Source: Zobellella endophytica (GTDB lineage Bacteria; Pseudomonadota; Gammaproteobacteria; Enterobacterales; Aeromonadaceae). From it: DNA of 64,000 bases. Of this stretch, positions 35,423-44,641 are shown one piece after another. Location of the stretch: NCBI RefSeq assembly GCF_003012775.1, contig NZ_PXYG01000012.1:26095-90094 (forward strand), written 5' to 3'. A program made the position numbers and the translations under genes. Numbering within the stretch: position 1 is the stretch's first letter; every line of letters begins with the position of its first letter. The notes under the pieces are model-generated. The model was given only the letters and a program-made list of their open reading frames with translations, had not been told where the DNA came from and did no database searches.

Positions 35423-37744
35423 CTAGATCAGGGCCATCTGTTCCGGCGAGACAAACCGGTAGCCCATGGTCGAGTAGCCTTTCTCCCGCTTGTGGAACAT
35501 TCTGAGCAACATGGGCAGGCCGGTGTCGACATAGTCGTAGACGGTGACCTCCTGCTTGCCACGGGCCTCGCGGTGAAGCCGCCCTGCATATTGTGCCAGG
35601 GTGCCTTTCCAGGCGATGGGCAGAGCCAGAAACAGCGTATCCAGCCGGGGCAGATCAAACCCCTCGCCAATGTACTTGCCCGTGGCCACCACCACCTCAG
35701 CATCGGGCAGCATGGCCTCCACTTTTCTGCGCTCCTTTACGCCCATGCCACCCCTGAGCACCACTGCGCTGAGGGCCGCATCGGACAGCATGCCGGCCAG
35801 CGTTTCGGCATGCTCCCGGCGTTCGGTCAGCAGCAGGCAGTTTCCACCCTGTTTGACGCTCGCTGTTACATCCCGGATGATTTCCTCATTTCGTGCCGGG
35901 CTCTCGGCCAGCCAGCGGTACACAGTGGCGATATGGGGGCGATCCCCGGGTTGGCTGAGTGCTGCAGGCGGTGCCTCCTGTCGCTTTCGCACGATCACGC
36001 GCTGGTCAAAGCCTGACTGGTGATCGGATTGAGCGCGGTAACGCACCGGACCGGCGGTCATCAGCATGATTTTCTGGTGTCCGTCCTGGCGATGTGGGGT
36101 GGCCGTCAGACCAAGCAGATATCGTGCGCTGATTTCATTGAGCAGTAATTCGTAGCGGGGTGCCGAGATATGATGACACTCGTCGATAATGATCTGGCCA
36201 TATTCGCGGACGAAGCCGGCAATTGTATTGTCTTTTCGGTCGATCAGGCTCTGATAGGTGGCGACATCAACCTGGCCAGTGGCCTTTTTCTTGCCGCCGC
36301 CAAACACGCCGATGGCGGCCCCTTCAAGAAAGCTTTCCAGCCGTTCTTTCCATTGATCCAGCAGTTGCCGGCTGTGGGTCAGGATCAGGGTGTTGACCTT
36401 GCGGCTGGCAATCACGCCAATGGCGGTGATCGTTTTGCCAAAGGCCGTGGGCGCATGCAGTATGCCGGTGTCGTGTTGAGTGAGGGCATCGACGGCGGCT
36501 TGCTGGTTGTTCCGGAGCTGAATCCGCAGTGTAAGCCCCGTTAATGAAGTGCCCGCTACCCGTTGGTCTTCCATGTCCACCTGAATGCTCTGTTCGCGCA
36601 ACAGCTCAAGCACCTCGTCCAGGCAGCCCCGGGGCACTGACAGGTAGCCCTGCTCGATACGGGAGCAGGAAATGTAGCGGGGAATGCCATGGGTGGAAAA
36701 GCGCAACGCCTGGGTTTTGAAGAACACCGGGTTGGCAAAGCTCGCCAGTCGTTTGATGCGTGCCGCCAGCGGCGCGGGAATGTCGGCCAGCTTGATATAA
36801 ACATGGTTGGCCAGGGTGAGGGTGACGCGCTCGGGGCAGTCGGGCACCGGCCCGGATTCCGTATGCAGGCCTTGCTCCCAGGGTGCCGTGTCATCGTCGA
36901 TAGAGGCCGGGGCGGGCGGCTCACCCACCCAGTCTTGCAGTTGGGTGGGGCTGAGCCGCTTTAACTCGTGCAGAAATGCCCACTGGTCTTCATGAGGTAT
37001 CAGCTCGTCATTCACGAATAGGCTGCAGCCTCTGGAGCGGGCTTCGTATTGCAGGGGCAGGGCGATCAGGTTGCCAAAGCCACCCTGAGGCATCATGTCC
37101 TGATTGGGAAACAGGCGATCGTAGGAGTCGAAGGATAAACCGGGGTGTAGTTCCATGGCCTTGTCGAGCAGCCTGAAGCCCAGAGCCCTGGCCGACCAGG
37201 CCGGCACCGGCGCCGAGAAAAATATCCACAAATGGGCTCCGGCCCCGGAGCGGGATATCTCCAGTGCATAAGGGAGGTTCTCCCGGCGACAGACCTGGGC
37301 CAGGGCCTTAACATCCGCTTGCCAGTCCGCCTTGTCAAAATCCATGGCCAGCAGGTGGCAGTGATGGTCCGGTTGCAGAGGATAGAGGCCGGCGACCAAC
37401 TTTCCCGACAGATGGGCGAAAAGAACTTTTCCGTCCAGCGGAGTGAACTGGCGGTGAGGGCAGTCGCTGCACTTGATCCTCGGCTTCTGGCAGATACCCT
37501 GAACCCACTCGTTGCTGCAGGCCACGGCATAACCGGTGCGGCCATCGGCTTTCTCCCAGCGAATGGCATGCACATCGGCGCGTCCGCGAAACAACCCCTG
37601 AAACAGCTCAACCTTTTGCTGAGGTGTCAGCTGTGCGGCAACAGGCGTGGCCTGCAGCAACTCCTGTCTGCGGGCAAGCAGGGCTGCTTTTTCACGCTCC
37701 AGTTCTGCCAGTCGGGTATCAATCGCGCTGAGTTCGTCGGCCAT
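35423..37744 (-). CDS. TOTE-type primase-helicase (AEP primase + SF2 helicase)
   Basis: 773 residues. A short coiled coil (residues about 1-35) is followed by an archaeo-eukaryotic-type primase domain with a Cys cluster (CQKPRIKCSDCPHR), the metal motif LLAMDFDKAD and SRSGAGAHLWIFF, the set used by the TOTE conflict-system primase family. From about residue 420 comes an SF2 helicase: Walker A APTAFGKT, DEAH-like IIDECHH, GLTATPHRQDG, and motif VI QYAGRLHREA. TOTE proteins are predicted anti-invader effectors or template-copying systems; function unproven. A TTG 7 codons upstream overlaps the ribosome site GGAGGAG, so ATG 37744 is used. It lies 38 bases after mnmE on the same strand, at the right edge of the island. 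Confidence 0.8.
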   Translation of the reverse strand: MADELSAIDTRLAELEREKAALLARRQELLQATPVAAQLTPQQKVELFQGLFRGRADVHAIRWEKADGRTGYAVACSNEWVQGICQKPRIKCSDCPHRQFTPLDGKVLFAHLSGKLVAGLYPLQPDHHCHLLAMDFDKADWQADVKALAQVCRRENLPYALEISRSGAGAHLWIFFSAPVPAWSARALGFRLLDKAMELHPGLSFDSYDRLFPNQDMMPQGGFGNLIALPLQYEARSRGCSLFVNDELIPHEDQWAFLHELKRLSPTQLQDWVGEPPAPASIDDDTAPWEQGLHTESGPVPDCPERVTLTLANHVYIKLADIPAPLAARIKRLASFANPVFFKTQALRFSTHGIPRYISCSRIEQGYLSVPRGCLDEVLELLREQSIQVDMEDQRVAGTSLTGLTLRIQLRNNQQAAVDALTQHDTGILHAPTAFGKTITAIGVIASRKVNTLILTHSRQLLDQWKERLESFLEGAAIGVFGGGKKKATGQVDVATYQSLIDRKDNTIAGFVREYGQIIIDECHHISAPRYELLLNEISARYLLGLTATPHRQDGHQKIMLMTAGPVRYRAQSDHQSGFDQRVIVRKRQEAPPAALSQPGDRPHIATVYRWLAESPARNEEIIRDVTASVKQGGNCLLLTERREHAETLAGMLSDAALSAVVLRGGMGVKERRKVEAMLPDAEVVVATGKYIGEGFDLPRLDTLFLALPIAWKGTLAQYAGRLHREARGKQEVTVYDYVDTGLPMLLRMFHKREKGYSTMGYRFVSPEQMALI

Positions 37745-37782
37745 GGATATATCTATCTCCTCCAAACTTCAGAGCGACTATC

Positions 37783-39144
37783 TCACTTCCCGATACAAAA
37801 GCTCGAGAAAATCCGCCCTAGCAGGTCGTCGGAGCTGAATGCGCCGGTGATCTGGCCGAGCTGCTCCTGGGCCAGGCGCAGTTCTTCCGCCACCAGTTCG
37901 CCGGCCATGTACACCTCGAGTTGCTCCTTGGCCATGATCAGGTGCTGATCGGCGTGGTGCAGGGCGTCCAGATGGCGGCGGCGGGCGCTGAAGCCGCCTT
38001 CGGTGCCGCTCTGGTAGCCCATACAGGCCTTGAGGTGCTCCTTGAGGGCGTCGATGCCGAGGCCGGTCTTGGCGGAAATGGGGTAGACCGGGTGTTCGCC
38101 GTCGCTCACGATAGCCAGGGGTTCGCCGCTCAGATCCGCCTTGTTGCGCACCACCGTCAACCCGATATGGGCGGGCAGGCGGTCGACGAAGTCGGGCCAG
38201 ATCTCGCGCGGGTGCAGGGCGCTGGTGGTGGTGCCGTCCACCATGAACAGGATGCGGTCGGCCTGCTCGATTTCGCTCCAGGCCCGCTCGATGCCGATGC
38301 GCTCCACCGCGTCGGTGGCCTCGCGCAGGCCGGCGGTGTCGATGACGTGCAGCGGCATGCCGTCGATATGGATGTATTCCCGCAGCACGTCGCGGGTGGT
38401 GCCGGCGATGTCGGTGACGATGGCCGACTCCTTGCCGGCCAGGGCGTTGAGCAGGCTGGACTTGCCGGCGTTGGGCCGGCCGGCGATCACCACCTTCATG
38501 CCTTCGCGCATGATGGCGCCCTGGCGGGCCTGGCGCTGCACCTCGGCCAGCCGGTCCATGATGCCGTACAGCTCGCCGGCGATCTTGCCGTCGGAGAGAA
38601 AGTCCACCTCCTCGTCGGGAAAGTCGATGGCCGCCTCCACGTAGATGCGCAGGTTGATGAGCGCGTCCACCAGGCCGTGGATATGGGCGGAGAACTCGCC
38701 CTGCAGCGACTGCAGCGCCGAGCGGGCGGCCTGCTCGCTGGAGGCTTCGATCAGATCGGCGATGGCCTCGGCCTGGGCCAGGTCCAGCTTGTCGTTGAGG
38801 AAGGCGCGTTCGCTGAACTCGCCGGCCCGGGCCGGGCGCAGGCCGGGCAGGGCCAGGATGCGGCGCACCAGCATGTCCAGCACCACGGGGCCGCCGTGGC
38901 CCTGCAGCTCGAGCACGTCTTCGCCGGTGAAGCTGTGGGGGCCCTTGAACAGCAGGGCGATGCCCTGGTCCAGCACTTGGCCCTGCTCGTCCTGGAACGG
39001 CAGGTAGTCGGCATGGCGCACCCTGGGCACCTTGCCGAGCACGGCCTGGGCCACGGCCTCGGCCCGGGGGCCGGAAACCCGGATGATTCCTACGCCGCCG
39101 CGTCCGGGGGCGGTGGCCTGGGCGACGATGGTTTCGTTAGACAT
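37783..39144 (-). CDS. mnmE: tRNA modification GTPase MnmE
   Basis: 453-residue GTPase that, with MnmG, makes the cmnm5 modification of wobble uridine in several tRNAs. N-terminal tetrahydrofolate-binding domain ([21 protein letters not shown]), G domain (G1 [15 protein letters not shown]3 [11 protein letters not shown]4 NKADL) and the C-terminal motif CIGK with the essential Cys. Complete. mnmG usually lies next to mnmE near oriC, but it is not in this window; the accessory island begins 38 bases downstream. Separated from yidC by a strong terminator, so it needs its own promoter or read-through. Confidence 0.97.
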   Translation of the reverse strand: MSNETIVAQATAPGRGGVGIIRVSGPRAEAVAQAVLGKVPRVRHADYLPFQDEQGQVLDQGIALLFKGPHSFTGEDVLELQGHGGPVVLDMLVRRILALPGLRPARAGEFSERAFLNDKLDLAQAEAIADLIEASSEQAARSALQSLQGEFSAHIHGLVDALINLRIYVEAAIDFPDEEVDFLSDGKIAGELYGIMDRLAEVQRQARQGAIMREGMKVVIAGRPNAGKSSLLNALAGKESAIVTDIAGTTRDVLREYIHIDGMPLHVIDTAGLREATDAVERIGIERAWSEIEQADRILFMVDGTTTSALHPREIWPDFVDRLPAHIGLTVVRNKADLSGEPLAIVSDGEHPVYPISAKTGLGIDALKEHLKACMGYQSGTEGGFSARRRHLDALHHADQHLIMAKEQLEVYMAGELVAEELRLAQEQLGQITGAFSSDDLLGRIFSSFCIGK

Positions 39145-39194
39145 GGTTCACTCCACAACAACCGGCGACTGGCCCGATAAATTGGGCCCTACCG

Positions 39195-39224
39195 GCAACA
39201 AAAAAGGCGGCCTTCAGGCCGCCT
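39195..39224 (-). terminator. Rho-independent terminator after yidC
   Basis: Stem AGGCGGCC / GGCCGCCT with a 4-base loop (39205-39224); on the minus strand it is followed by TTTTTTGTTG. It ends the rpmH-rnpA-yidD-yidC transcript before mnmE. Confidence 0.88.
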
Positions 39225-39259
39225 AGTGTATTGGTTTAGCGTCTTCCGGGCCAGAGGCC

Positions 39260-40921
39260 TCAGGACGCGGCCTTGCTGTGCAGGCCTTTCTTCTCCAGCT
39301 GGCGGAAGATGAACCACTGCTGGACGATGGTGACCACGTTGCTCACCAGCCAGTACAGGGTCAGGCCGGCGGGGAACCACAGGAAGAAGAAGGTGAAGAT
39401 GATGGGCATGAACTGCATCACCTTCTGCTGCATCGGGTCGGTGATGGTGGTCGGGCTCATCTTCTGGATCACGAACATGCTGGCCCCCATCAGGATGGGC
39501 AGCACGAAGTAGGGGTCGCGCACCGACAGATCGTCAATCCACAGGAAGAAGGGCGCGTGGCGCAGTTCCACCGATTCCATCAGCACCCAGTACAGGGCGA
39601 TGAAGATCGGCATCTGCACCAGGATGGGCAGGCAGCCGCCGAGCGGGTTGACCTTCTCCTTCTTGTACAGCTCCATCATGCCCTGGGACATTTTCTGGCG
39701 GTCGTCGCCGTAGCGCTCGCGCAGGGCCACCAGCTTGGGCTGCAGCATGCGCATCTTGGCCATGGAGGTGTACTGGGCCTTGGTCAGCGGGTACATGATA
39801 CCGCGCACCACGAAGGTGGTGAGGACGATGGCCAGGCCCCAGTTGACGGCGAAGCTCTGCAGGAATTGCAGCAGCTTGAACAGCGGCTGGGCGATGAACC
39901 ACAGCCAGCCGTAGTCCACGGTCAGGTCCAAGTTGGTGGCGGCGGCGGCCATTTCATCCTGTAGCTTGGGCCCCAGCCACAGCTTGGCACTCAGGTTTTG
40001 TTCCGCGCCCGGCGCTACCGTTACCAGCGGCGCCTTGAAGCCGATGATGGCTTCGCCCTGGTTGTTCAGTGAACGGGTATAGATCTGGTTCTGCTCATCT
40101 TCCGGGGCGATCCAGGCCGACACGAAGTAGTGCTGCAGCATGCTGACCCAGCCACCTTCGGTGGTCAGGTTCAGGTTGGCTTCACGCACGGCCTTGAAGT
40201 CGTATTTGCTGTAGCGGGTTTCGCTGCTGGAGTAGGCGGGGCCGCGGTAGGCGGAGGCCATCAGCATGTTGCCGCCCTTGGCGTCCGGATCGGTCTCGCT
40301 CTGCTTCAACTGGCCGTAGAGCTGGGCCTGCACCGGCTCGGCGCTCTGGTTGTTGATCTGGTACGCCACTTCCAACACATGCTCATTGCGCTTGAGGATG
40401 AAGCTCTTGGTGAACACCACGCCTTGCTCGTTGGTGAAGGTCATGGGCACAGTCAGGGTGTCTTCGCCTTCCGCCAGCTGATAGTCGCTGTGCTCGGTGC
40501 TGTAGACCGGGCGGCCTTCGGCGCGGCCATCCGGGCCGTCACGGCCGATAAGACCGCTCTGGGCCACGTGCACGAAGTTGGCGCCGTTGCTCAGCAACAC
40601 GAACTTGTCGGTTGAATCCAGCGTTTTGTCATGCTCCAGCAGTTCGGCCCGCACCACATCGCCGCCCTGGGTATCCACGGTCAGTTTGAGCGAGTCGGAG
40701 CTGATGGTGATCAGACGGCGGCTGGCCGCCACCGGGCTTTCTCCGGTGGGGACTTCGCCGCTGGCCTGGTCCGCTTCGGGAACAAAGCTGTCCTCGCCGG
40801 TGCTGCTCTGGGTGCTTTGCGCCGTCTCTGGCTGGGGCGCTTTATCCGTTTGCCACTGTTGCCAGATGAGGAAGCTCACCAGCAGCAGAGCGATAAGAAT
40901 GATATTGCGTTGAGATTCCAT
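39260..40921 (-). CDS. yidC: Membrane protein insertase YidC
   Basis: 553-residue inner-membrane insertase/chaperone working alone or with SecYEG. N-terminal membrane anchor ([19 protein letters not shown]), a large periplasmic beta-rich domain of about 300 residues, then the conserved five-helix core ([23 protein letters not shown] with the functional Arg, [18 protein letters not shown], and the end [21 protein letters not shown]). Starts 3 bases after the yidD stop codon; standard rpmH-rnpA-yidD-yidC order. Confidence 0.97.
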   Translation of the reverse strand: MESQRNIILIALLLVSFLIWQQWQTDKAPQPETAQSTQSSTGEDSFVPEADQASGEVPTGESPVAASRRLITISSDSLKLTVDTQGGDVVRAELLEHDKTLDSTDKFVLLSNGANFVHVAQSGLIGRDGPDGRAEGRPVYSTEHSDYQLAEGEDTLTVPMTFTNEQGVVFTKSFILKRNEHVLEVAYQINNQSAEPVQAQLYGQLKQSETDPDAKGGNMLMASAYRGPAYSSSETRYSKYDFKAVREANLNLTTEGGWVSMLQHYFVSAWIAPEDEQNQIYTRSLNNQGEAIIGFKAPLVTVAPGAEQNLSAKLWLGPKLQDEMAAAATNLDLTVDYGWLWFIAQPLFKLLQFLQSFAVNWGLAIVLTTFVVRGIMYPLTKAQYTSMAKMRMLQPKLVALRERYGDDRQKMSQGMMELYKKEKVNPLGGCLPILVQMPIFIALYWVLMESVELRHAPFFLWIDDLSVRDPYFVLPILMGASMFVIQKMSPTTITDPMQQKVMQFMPIIFTFFFLWFPAGLTLYWLVSNVVTIVQQWFIFRQLEKKGLHSKAAS

Positions 40922-40924
40922 AGT

Positions 40925-41170
40925 TTAGTTTCTTCGCTTTGTCGGGACCGGGTCGTGGCCGCTTGGACCTAAAGGGTGGCATTTTAATAGACGTTTGACG
41001 GTTAACCAACCGCCTTTTAAAAAACCGTGGAGCCGGATGGCTTCAATGGCGTATTGCGAACAGGTGGGAGTGAAGCGGCACCTGGGTCCAAGCAGGGGGC
41101 TGATGACCAGCTGATACAGGCGGATGAGGCCTACGCTGAGCCATTGCAGCGGCGAGAAAGGGTGCGCCAT
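40925..41170 (-). CDS. yidD: Membrane protein insertion efficiency factor YidD
   Basis: 81 residues with the family core [55 protein letters not shown] and its conserved Cys residues. Small membrane-associated helper of YidC-dependent insertion. It overlaps the 3' end of rnpA by 40 bases in another frame, a common arrangement at this locus. Confidence 0.95.
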   Translation of the reverse strand: MAHPFSPLQWLSVGLIRLYQLVISPLLGPRCRFTPTCSQYAIEAIRLHGFLKGGWLTVKRLLKCHPLGPSGHDPVPTKRRN

Positions 41171-41493
41171 AGTCTATCCATCAGCTCGAACAGTTCGTCA
41201 TTGGGCACATCCCCTATGCCTTTCTTGGCGATCACCACAATGTCTACCGAGGGCAGCTGGTGTTGCTTGAGGCGAAAGGCTTCGCGGGCAACGCGCTTGA
41301 CCCGGTTGCGCCAAACGGCACGCTTCAGTGCTTTTTTGGGCACGGCGAGTCCCAGCCTGGGATGATCCAGTTCGTTCGGTTTGGCAAGCAGTGTGAGATG
41401 GGGGGAGGCGGCTCTGACGGGGTTGTCGAAGACGTTTTTGAATTGTGCGGGAGTTAACAAACGTAACTCCCGTGGGAAGGTGTGCCTGGCCAT
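41131..41493 (-). CDS. rnpA: Ribonuclease P protein component
   Basis: 120-residue basic protein subunit of RNase P, which matures tRNA 5' ends together with the RNA subunit (not in this window). Motifs: [43 protein letters not shown] (the RNR-type RNA-binding motif). The ATG overlaps the rpmH stop codon by one base (TAATG), so translation is coupled to rpmH. Confidence 0.96.
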   Translation of the reverse strand: MARHTFPRELRLLTPAQFKNVFDNPVRAASPHLTLLAKPNELDHPRLGLAVPKKALKRAVWRNRVKRVAREAFRLKQHQLPSVDIVVIAKKGIGDVPNDELFELMDRLWRTLSRRCNGSA

Positions 41494-41627
41494 TAGGCGC
41501 TCAGACGGGCACGACCTTTAGCGCGGCGGCTGGCCAGTACTTTACGGCCGTTTTTAGTGGCCATACGAGCACGGAAACCGTGGCTGCGCTTGCGCTTCAA
41601 ATTTGAAGGTTGAAAAGTGCGTTTCAT
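41493..41627 (-). CDS. rpmH: 50S ribosomal protein L34
   Basis: 44 residues, [20 protein letters not shown] followed by [24 protein letters not shown]: complete L34, Arg/Lys-rich as usual. First gene of the rpmH-rnpA-yidD-yidC operon, with a strong sigma-70 promoter about 95 bases upstream. In many gammaproteobacteria dnaA lies directly divergent from rpmH; here a three-gene ABC transporter is in between. Confidence 0.98.
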   Translation of the reverse strand: MKRTFQPSNLKRKRSHGFRARMATKNGRKVLASRRAKGRARLSA

Positions 41628-41721
41628 AGTTATTACCGCTGTCAGTTTGCTGTATACAGTTTGACCGCTATGCCGAAAGACGCCTGCGCATCACCGGAAA
41701 CGGCCCCACAAAAGAGGCCGA

Positions 41722-41750
41722 ATTCTAAACAGTTATGCCAATAACGTCAA
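41722..41750 (-). promoter_or_regulatory. Sigma-70 promoter of rpmH
   Basis: On the minus strand TTGACG, a 17-base spacer, then TAGAAT: near-consensus -35 and -10 boxes at ideal spacing, placing the start of transcription about 85 bases before the rpmH ATG. Confidence 0.85.
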
Positions 41751-41881
41751 TCAACATAGTGTGATAGTCGAATCCGACCCGATGTCAGTCCACCGGGCGG
41801 GATCGATCCCGGGATCCAGAGGATCGCGGGGCCTGGATTATACAGGCCCCGCCGCTGCGCGCAACCAAATACGCACCGGCA

Positions 41882-42628
41882 TCAGGCCGCGGGCAGCACC
41901 TTGCGTAAAAAGGCGCGGGTGCGCGGATCCTGGGGGTTGGTCAGCAGGGTGGCCGGCGGACCCTGCTCCACGATGCGGCCACCGTCCATGAAGATCACCC
42001 GGTCCGCCACGTCCCGGGCGAAGCCGATCTCGTGGGTCACCACCACCATGGTCTGGTGGGCCAGCGCCAGCTTCTTCATCAGCCCCAGCACCTCATCCAC
42101 CCATTCCGGATCCAGCGCCGAGGTGGGCTCGTCGAACAGCATCACCTTGGCATGGCTGGCCATGGCCCGGCCGATGCCCACCCGCTGCTGCTGGCCGCCG
42201 GACAACGAGGAAGGATAGGCGTCGGCCTTCTCCGCCAGGCCGATATCGCCGAGGATACGCATGGCTTCCGCCCGGGCCTCGGCCTTCGGCTTTTTCCACA
42301 CGGTGATTAGCCCTTCGGCGATATTGTCGCGGGCGGTCTTGTTGGCAAACAGGGCGTAGTTCTGAAACACGAAGGAGGTGCGCTTGCGCAGCGCTATGGC
42401 CTGGCCGGCGTTATGGCGGGCCAGGTCGAGGTGGAAGCCGTCGATATCCAGGGTACCGGCCTCCGGCGTTTCCAGCAGGTTGAGGCAGCGCAGCAGGGTG
42501 GATTTACCGGTGCCGGACGGACCCAGTATCACCACGATCTCCCCCTGCTTGATGTCCAGATCGATGTCGTTCAGCACCTTCTGGCCGTTGTATATCTTGG
42601 TCAGATTACGCAGTTTAATCATGGGCAA
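41882..42628 (-). CDS. Amino-acid (cystine-type) ABC transporter ATP-binding protein
   Basis: 248-residue polar amino-acid ATPase: Walker [11 protein letters not shown]-loop [13 protein letters not shown], signature [15 protein letters not shown], Walker [16 protein letters not shown]-loop [10 protein letters not shown]. The variant [14 protein letters not shown] resembles the cystine transporter ATPases TcyN/YecC. Two bases separate it from the permease gene. Last gene of a three-gene operon whose order (binding protein, permease, ATPase) matches fliY-yecS-yecC-type systems. Cystine as substrate is inferred. Confidence 0.85.
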   Translation of the reverse strand: MPMIKLRNLTKIYNGQKVLNDIDLDIKQGEIVVILGPSGTGKSTLLRCLNLLETPEAGTLDIDGFHLDLARHNAGQAIALRKRTSFVFQNYALFANKTARDNIAEGLITVWKKPKAEARAEAMRILGDIGLAEKADAYPSSLSGGQQQRVGIGRAMASHAKVMLFDEPTSALDPEWVDEVLGLMKKLALAHQTMVVVTHEIGFARDVADRVIFMDGGRIVEQGPPATLLTNPQDPRTRAFLRKVLPAA

Positions 42629-42629
42629 C

Positions 42630-43295
42630 CTAATAAGCCGAGTTCAGGCGACGTTCAAGCCGCGTCTGCAGGTGGGTGAAAAAGATAACGACCAGCCAGT
42701 AGATGATGGCGACGGCGATAAAGGCCTCGAAGAACTTGAAGCTGCTGGAGGCTTCCTTCTGGGCCGAGGCCATGATTTCGGCCACCCCCAGGGTAAAGGC
42801 CAGGGAGGTGCTCTTGATCATGTCGATGAAATAGTTCATCAGCGACGGGGTGGCGATGCGCGCCGCCTGGGGCAGTATGATGCGCTTCATCGCCTGCCAG
42901 CGGGTCATGCCGATGCTGAGCGAAGCTTCCATCTGGCTCTTGTGAATACCGAGAATGGAGGCGCGGATCGACTCCGCCATGTAGGCGGAAAAGTGCAGCG
43001 TCAGGCCGATCACCGCCGCACTGAACGCGTTCAGGCCGATAAACACCGGCATGATCTGCGGCAGGCCGTAATACAGCAGGAACAGCTGCACCAGCAGCGG
43101 GGTGCCGCGGAAGAAGGAGATGAACAGCTTGGCCAGGGCGTTGAGCCCGGGCAGCTCGAAGGTTCTGATCACCGCCAGTATCACGGCGATGATCAGCGCG
43201 AAGATAAAACCCAACAGCGCCATTTCCATGGTGGTGCCCAGGTAGCCGAGCAGGATGGGAAACAGCGCCAGGGTGTAGTCCAGATCAAACTGCAT
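42630..43295 (-). CDS. Amino-acid (cystine-type) ABC transporter permease
   Basis: 221-residue inner-membrane permease of the HisM/TcyL type with about five hydrophobic segments; the EAA loop is [24 protein letters not shown] and [18 protein letters not shown] is the family N-terminal motif. Partner of the neighbouring ATPase and binding protein. Confidence 0.87.
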   Translation of the reverse strand: MQFDLDYTLALFPILLGYLGTTMEMALLGFIFALIIAVILAVIRTFELPGLNALAKLFISFFRGTPLLVQLFLLYYGLPQIMPVFIGLNAFSAAVIGLTLHFSAYMAESIRASILGIHKSQMEASLSIGMTRWQAMKRIILPQAARIATPSLMNYFIDMIKSTSLAFTLGVAEIMASAQKEASSSFKFFEAFIAVAIIYWLVVIFFTHLQTRLERRLNSAY

Positions 43296-43300
43296 GGCGG

Positions 43301-44059
43301 TTATTTACTGGTGACGTCCGCACCCAGCCACTTCTCGGAGATCCGGGCCAGGGTGCCGTCGGCGCGCATCCCGGCCAGGGCCTCGTTGACCTGGTTCAGC
43401 AGGGCCTGTTGCTCGGCGTTCTTGACGAAGGGAAAGGCGTTTTCCAGGGTATCGAACGGCTGGCCGGCCAGTTGCAGCGGCAGCCCGGATTCCTTGATCA
43501 GCTGGGCGGAGCCGACCCTGTCCATCACGAAGGCGTCGATCCGGCCCAGGACCACGTCCTGTTCCAGGTTGGTTTCGTAGGTGATGATGTCGATTTCATT
43601 GTTTGTATCGCGGGCGCGCAGCAACTGCTCGAAGTTGGATCCCAGGTTGACCGCGACCTTCTTGCCCTTCAGATCGTCCAGACCGCGAATGCTGTCGTTG
43701 CCCTTGCGCACCACTATCTGGGCGCCGTCATACACGTAGGGTTCGGCAAAGTCGTATTTTGCCCGGCGCTCGTCGGTAATGGTGATCTGGTTGGAGATGG
43801 TGTCGATGCGGCCGGTTTCCAGCATGCCGAACAGCCCGGAGAAGTTGGCGGTGACAAACTCCACATCCCGGTCGATGCGTGTGCCGATCTCGTTCCATAC
43901 ATCGATTTCAAAGCCCTGCAGCTGATCCTGCTGCACGAAGGTGAACGGATAGTAGCGGCCGGACATGCCGACTTTGACCGGGTCGGCGGCCATGGCCGGG
44001 GCCATCAGGGTGGCGGATAGGGCCAGGGCGGCACCCAGGGTTTTAAGCTGCTTCAGCAT
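43301..44059 (-). CDS. Amino-acid (cystine-type) ABC transporter substrate-binding protein
   Basis: 252 residues with a cleavable signal peptide (about residues 1-25, ending MAPAMA-ADPVKV). SBP_bac_3 fold: GRYYPFTFVQQDQLQGFEIDVWNEIG, FSGLFGMLETGRIDTISNQITITDERRAKYDFAEPYVYDGA and NLGSNFEQLL. The wording of the first and third strings resembles TcyJ/FliY and TcyA (L-cystine binding). First gene of the operon. Confidence 0.87.
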   Translation of the reverse strand: MLKQLKTLGAALALSATLMAPAMAADPVKVGMSGRYYPFTFVQQDQLQGFEIDVWNEIGTRIDRDVEFVTANFSGLFGMLETGRIDTISNQITITDERRAKYDFAEPYVYDGAQIVVRKGNDSIRGLDDLKGKKVAVNLGSNFEQLLRARDTNNEIDIITYETNLEQDVVLGRIDAFVMDRVGSAQLIKESGLPLQLAGQPFDTLENAFPFVKNAEQQALLNQVNEALAGMRADGTLARISEKWLGADVTSK

Positions 44060-44225
44060 GTGTGTTCTCCGAAAACTGAAAAGAGGGATGCTAAGTGATA
44101 CGGGGGTTAAAAATAAACTACTAATTTTCTCTAATGATATAACCCGGATCGAACGAGATGGCGAGGAAAACCGGGATCTTGTGTGGTGGAGGTCCGGGAG
44201 AAAAGGGAGGGATCCAGGAGTGGAA

Positions 44226-44247
44226 GGCGCCGGCCGCGGCCGGCGCC
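44226..44247. other. Perfect 22-bp GC palindrome
   Basis: Only G and C; the half is GGCGCCGGCCG, followed directly by its exact reverse complement, with no loop base. It sits 8 bases past the stop codon of the azurin-like remnant, so it is probably that gene's former terminator stem, although no T-run follows it. Confidence 0.6.
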
Positions 44248-44255
44248 CAGTACTG

Positions 44256-44391
44256 TTATTCGGTGAGGGCGAAGGTACCCTTGCATCACGCCGATATGGC
44301 CGGGAAAAGAACAGAAGAAGCCATACGCTTCGTCACTGCTCATGTTGGCGGTGCTGAAGGTGATGGTACTGCTTTCGCCAACGATTATCAC
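44256..44391 (-). pseudogene. Azurin C-terminal fragment (truncated, frameshifted)
   Basis: The minus strand encodes VGESSTITFSTANMSSDEAY then GFFCSFPGHIGVMQ. This matches the end of azurin (GGGEKDSVTFDVSKL..Y.FFCTFPGHSALMKG), including the three copper ligands of the last loop: Cys, His five later, Met four after that. Just after it a run of three G must lose one base to give GTFALTE and a TAA stop, the expected ending (GTLTLK-stop in azurin). The N-terminal two-thirds, with the first His ligand and signal peptide, is missing upstream. So this is a decayed copper-protein gene. Identity is from motif recognition by eye. Confidence 0.7.
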
Positions 44392-44430
44392 TTGCAATAT
44401 ATGGTGTCCACATTGCCACGGGGACGAGCC

Positions 44431-44620
44431 GATCGAGGCCCGCTTTCGTTCATTTTTGCGGGCTGATCGGGGTGTGGGTAGCTTGTTTATAAATGCGAAG
44501 ATCCTGTGCATGAGGTTGTGACGATCCACCAGAAGTCAAGGATCATATTTTCCCGGATCGACATGATCCGGCTAGAGATCCCGCCCCCGGGTAAGTAGAA
44601 TATCTGCCCCTTGATTGATC
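44431..44620. other. GATC cluster upstream of dnaA
   Basis: Nine GATC sites in 190 bases (44431, 44465, 44500, 44523, 44541, 44556, 44565, 44577, 44617), over ten times the chance frequency. Such clusters are bound by SeqA and methylated by Dam at oriC and the dnaA promoter in enterobacteria. No DnaA box of the TTATCCACA class was found beside it, so it is better read as a dnaA promoter/sequestration region than a proven oriC. Confidence 0.6.
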
Positions 44621-44641
44621 CCTTATGTTCCAGGAGTGCAG

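Noticed and set aside
37783..39144. Disruption of mnmE by the accessory island
   Set aside because: MnmE ends with its normal C-terminal CIGK motif and stop codon; the island begins after it.
44131..44529. A 132-codon gene upstream of dnaA
   Set aside because: Only its middle resembles a protein family (azurin C-terminus). The ends do not fit, and a frameshift is needed to reach the natural stop; treated as a pseudogene.
44060..44641. oriC in the gap before dnaA
   Set aside because: No TTATCCACA-type box or clear AT-rich unwinding region was found by eye; only the GATC cluster supports it.
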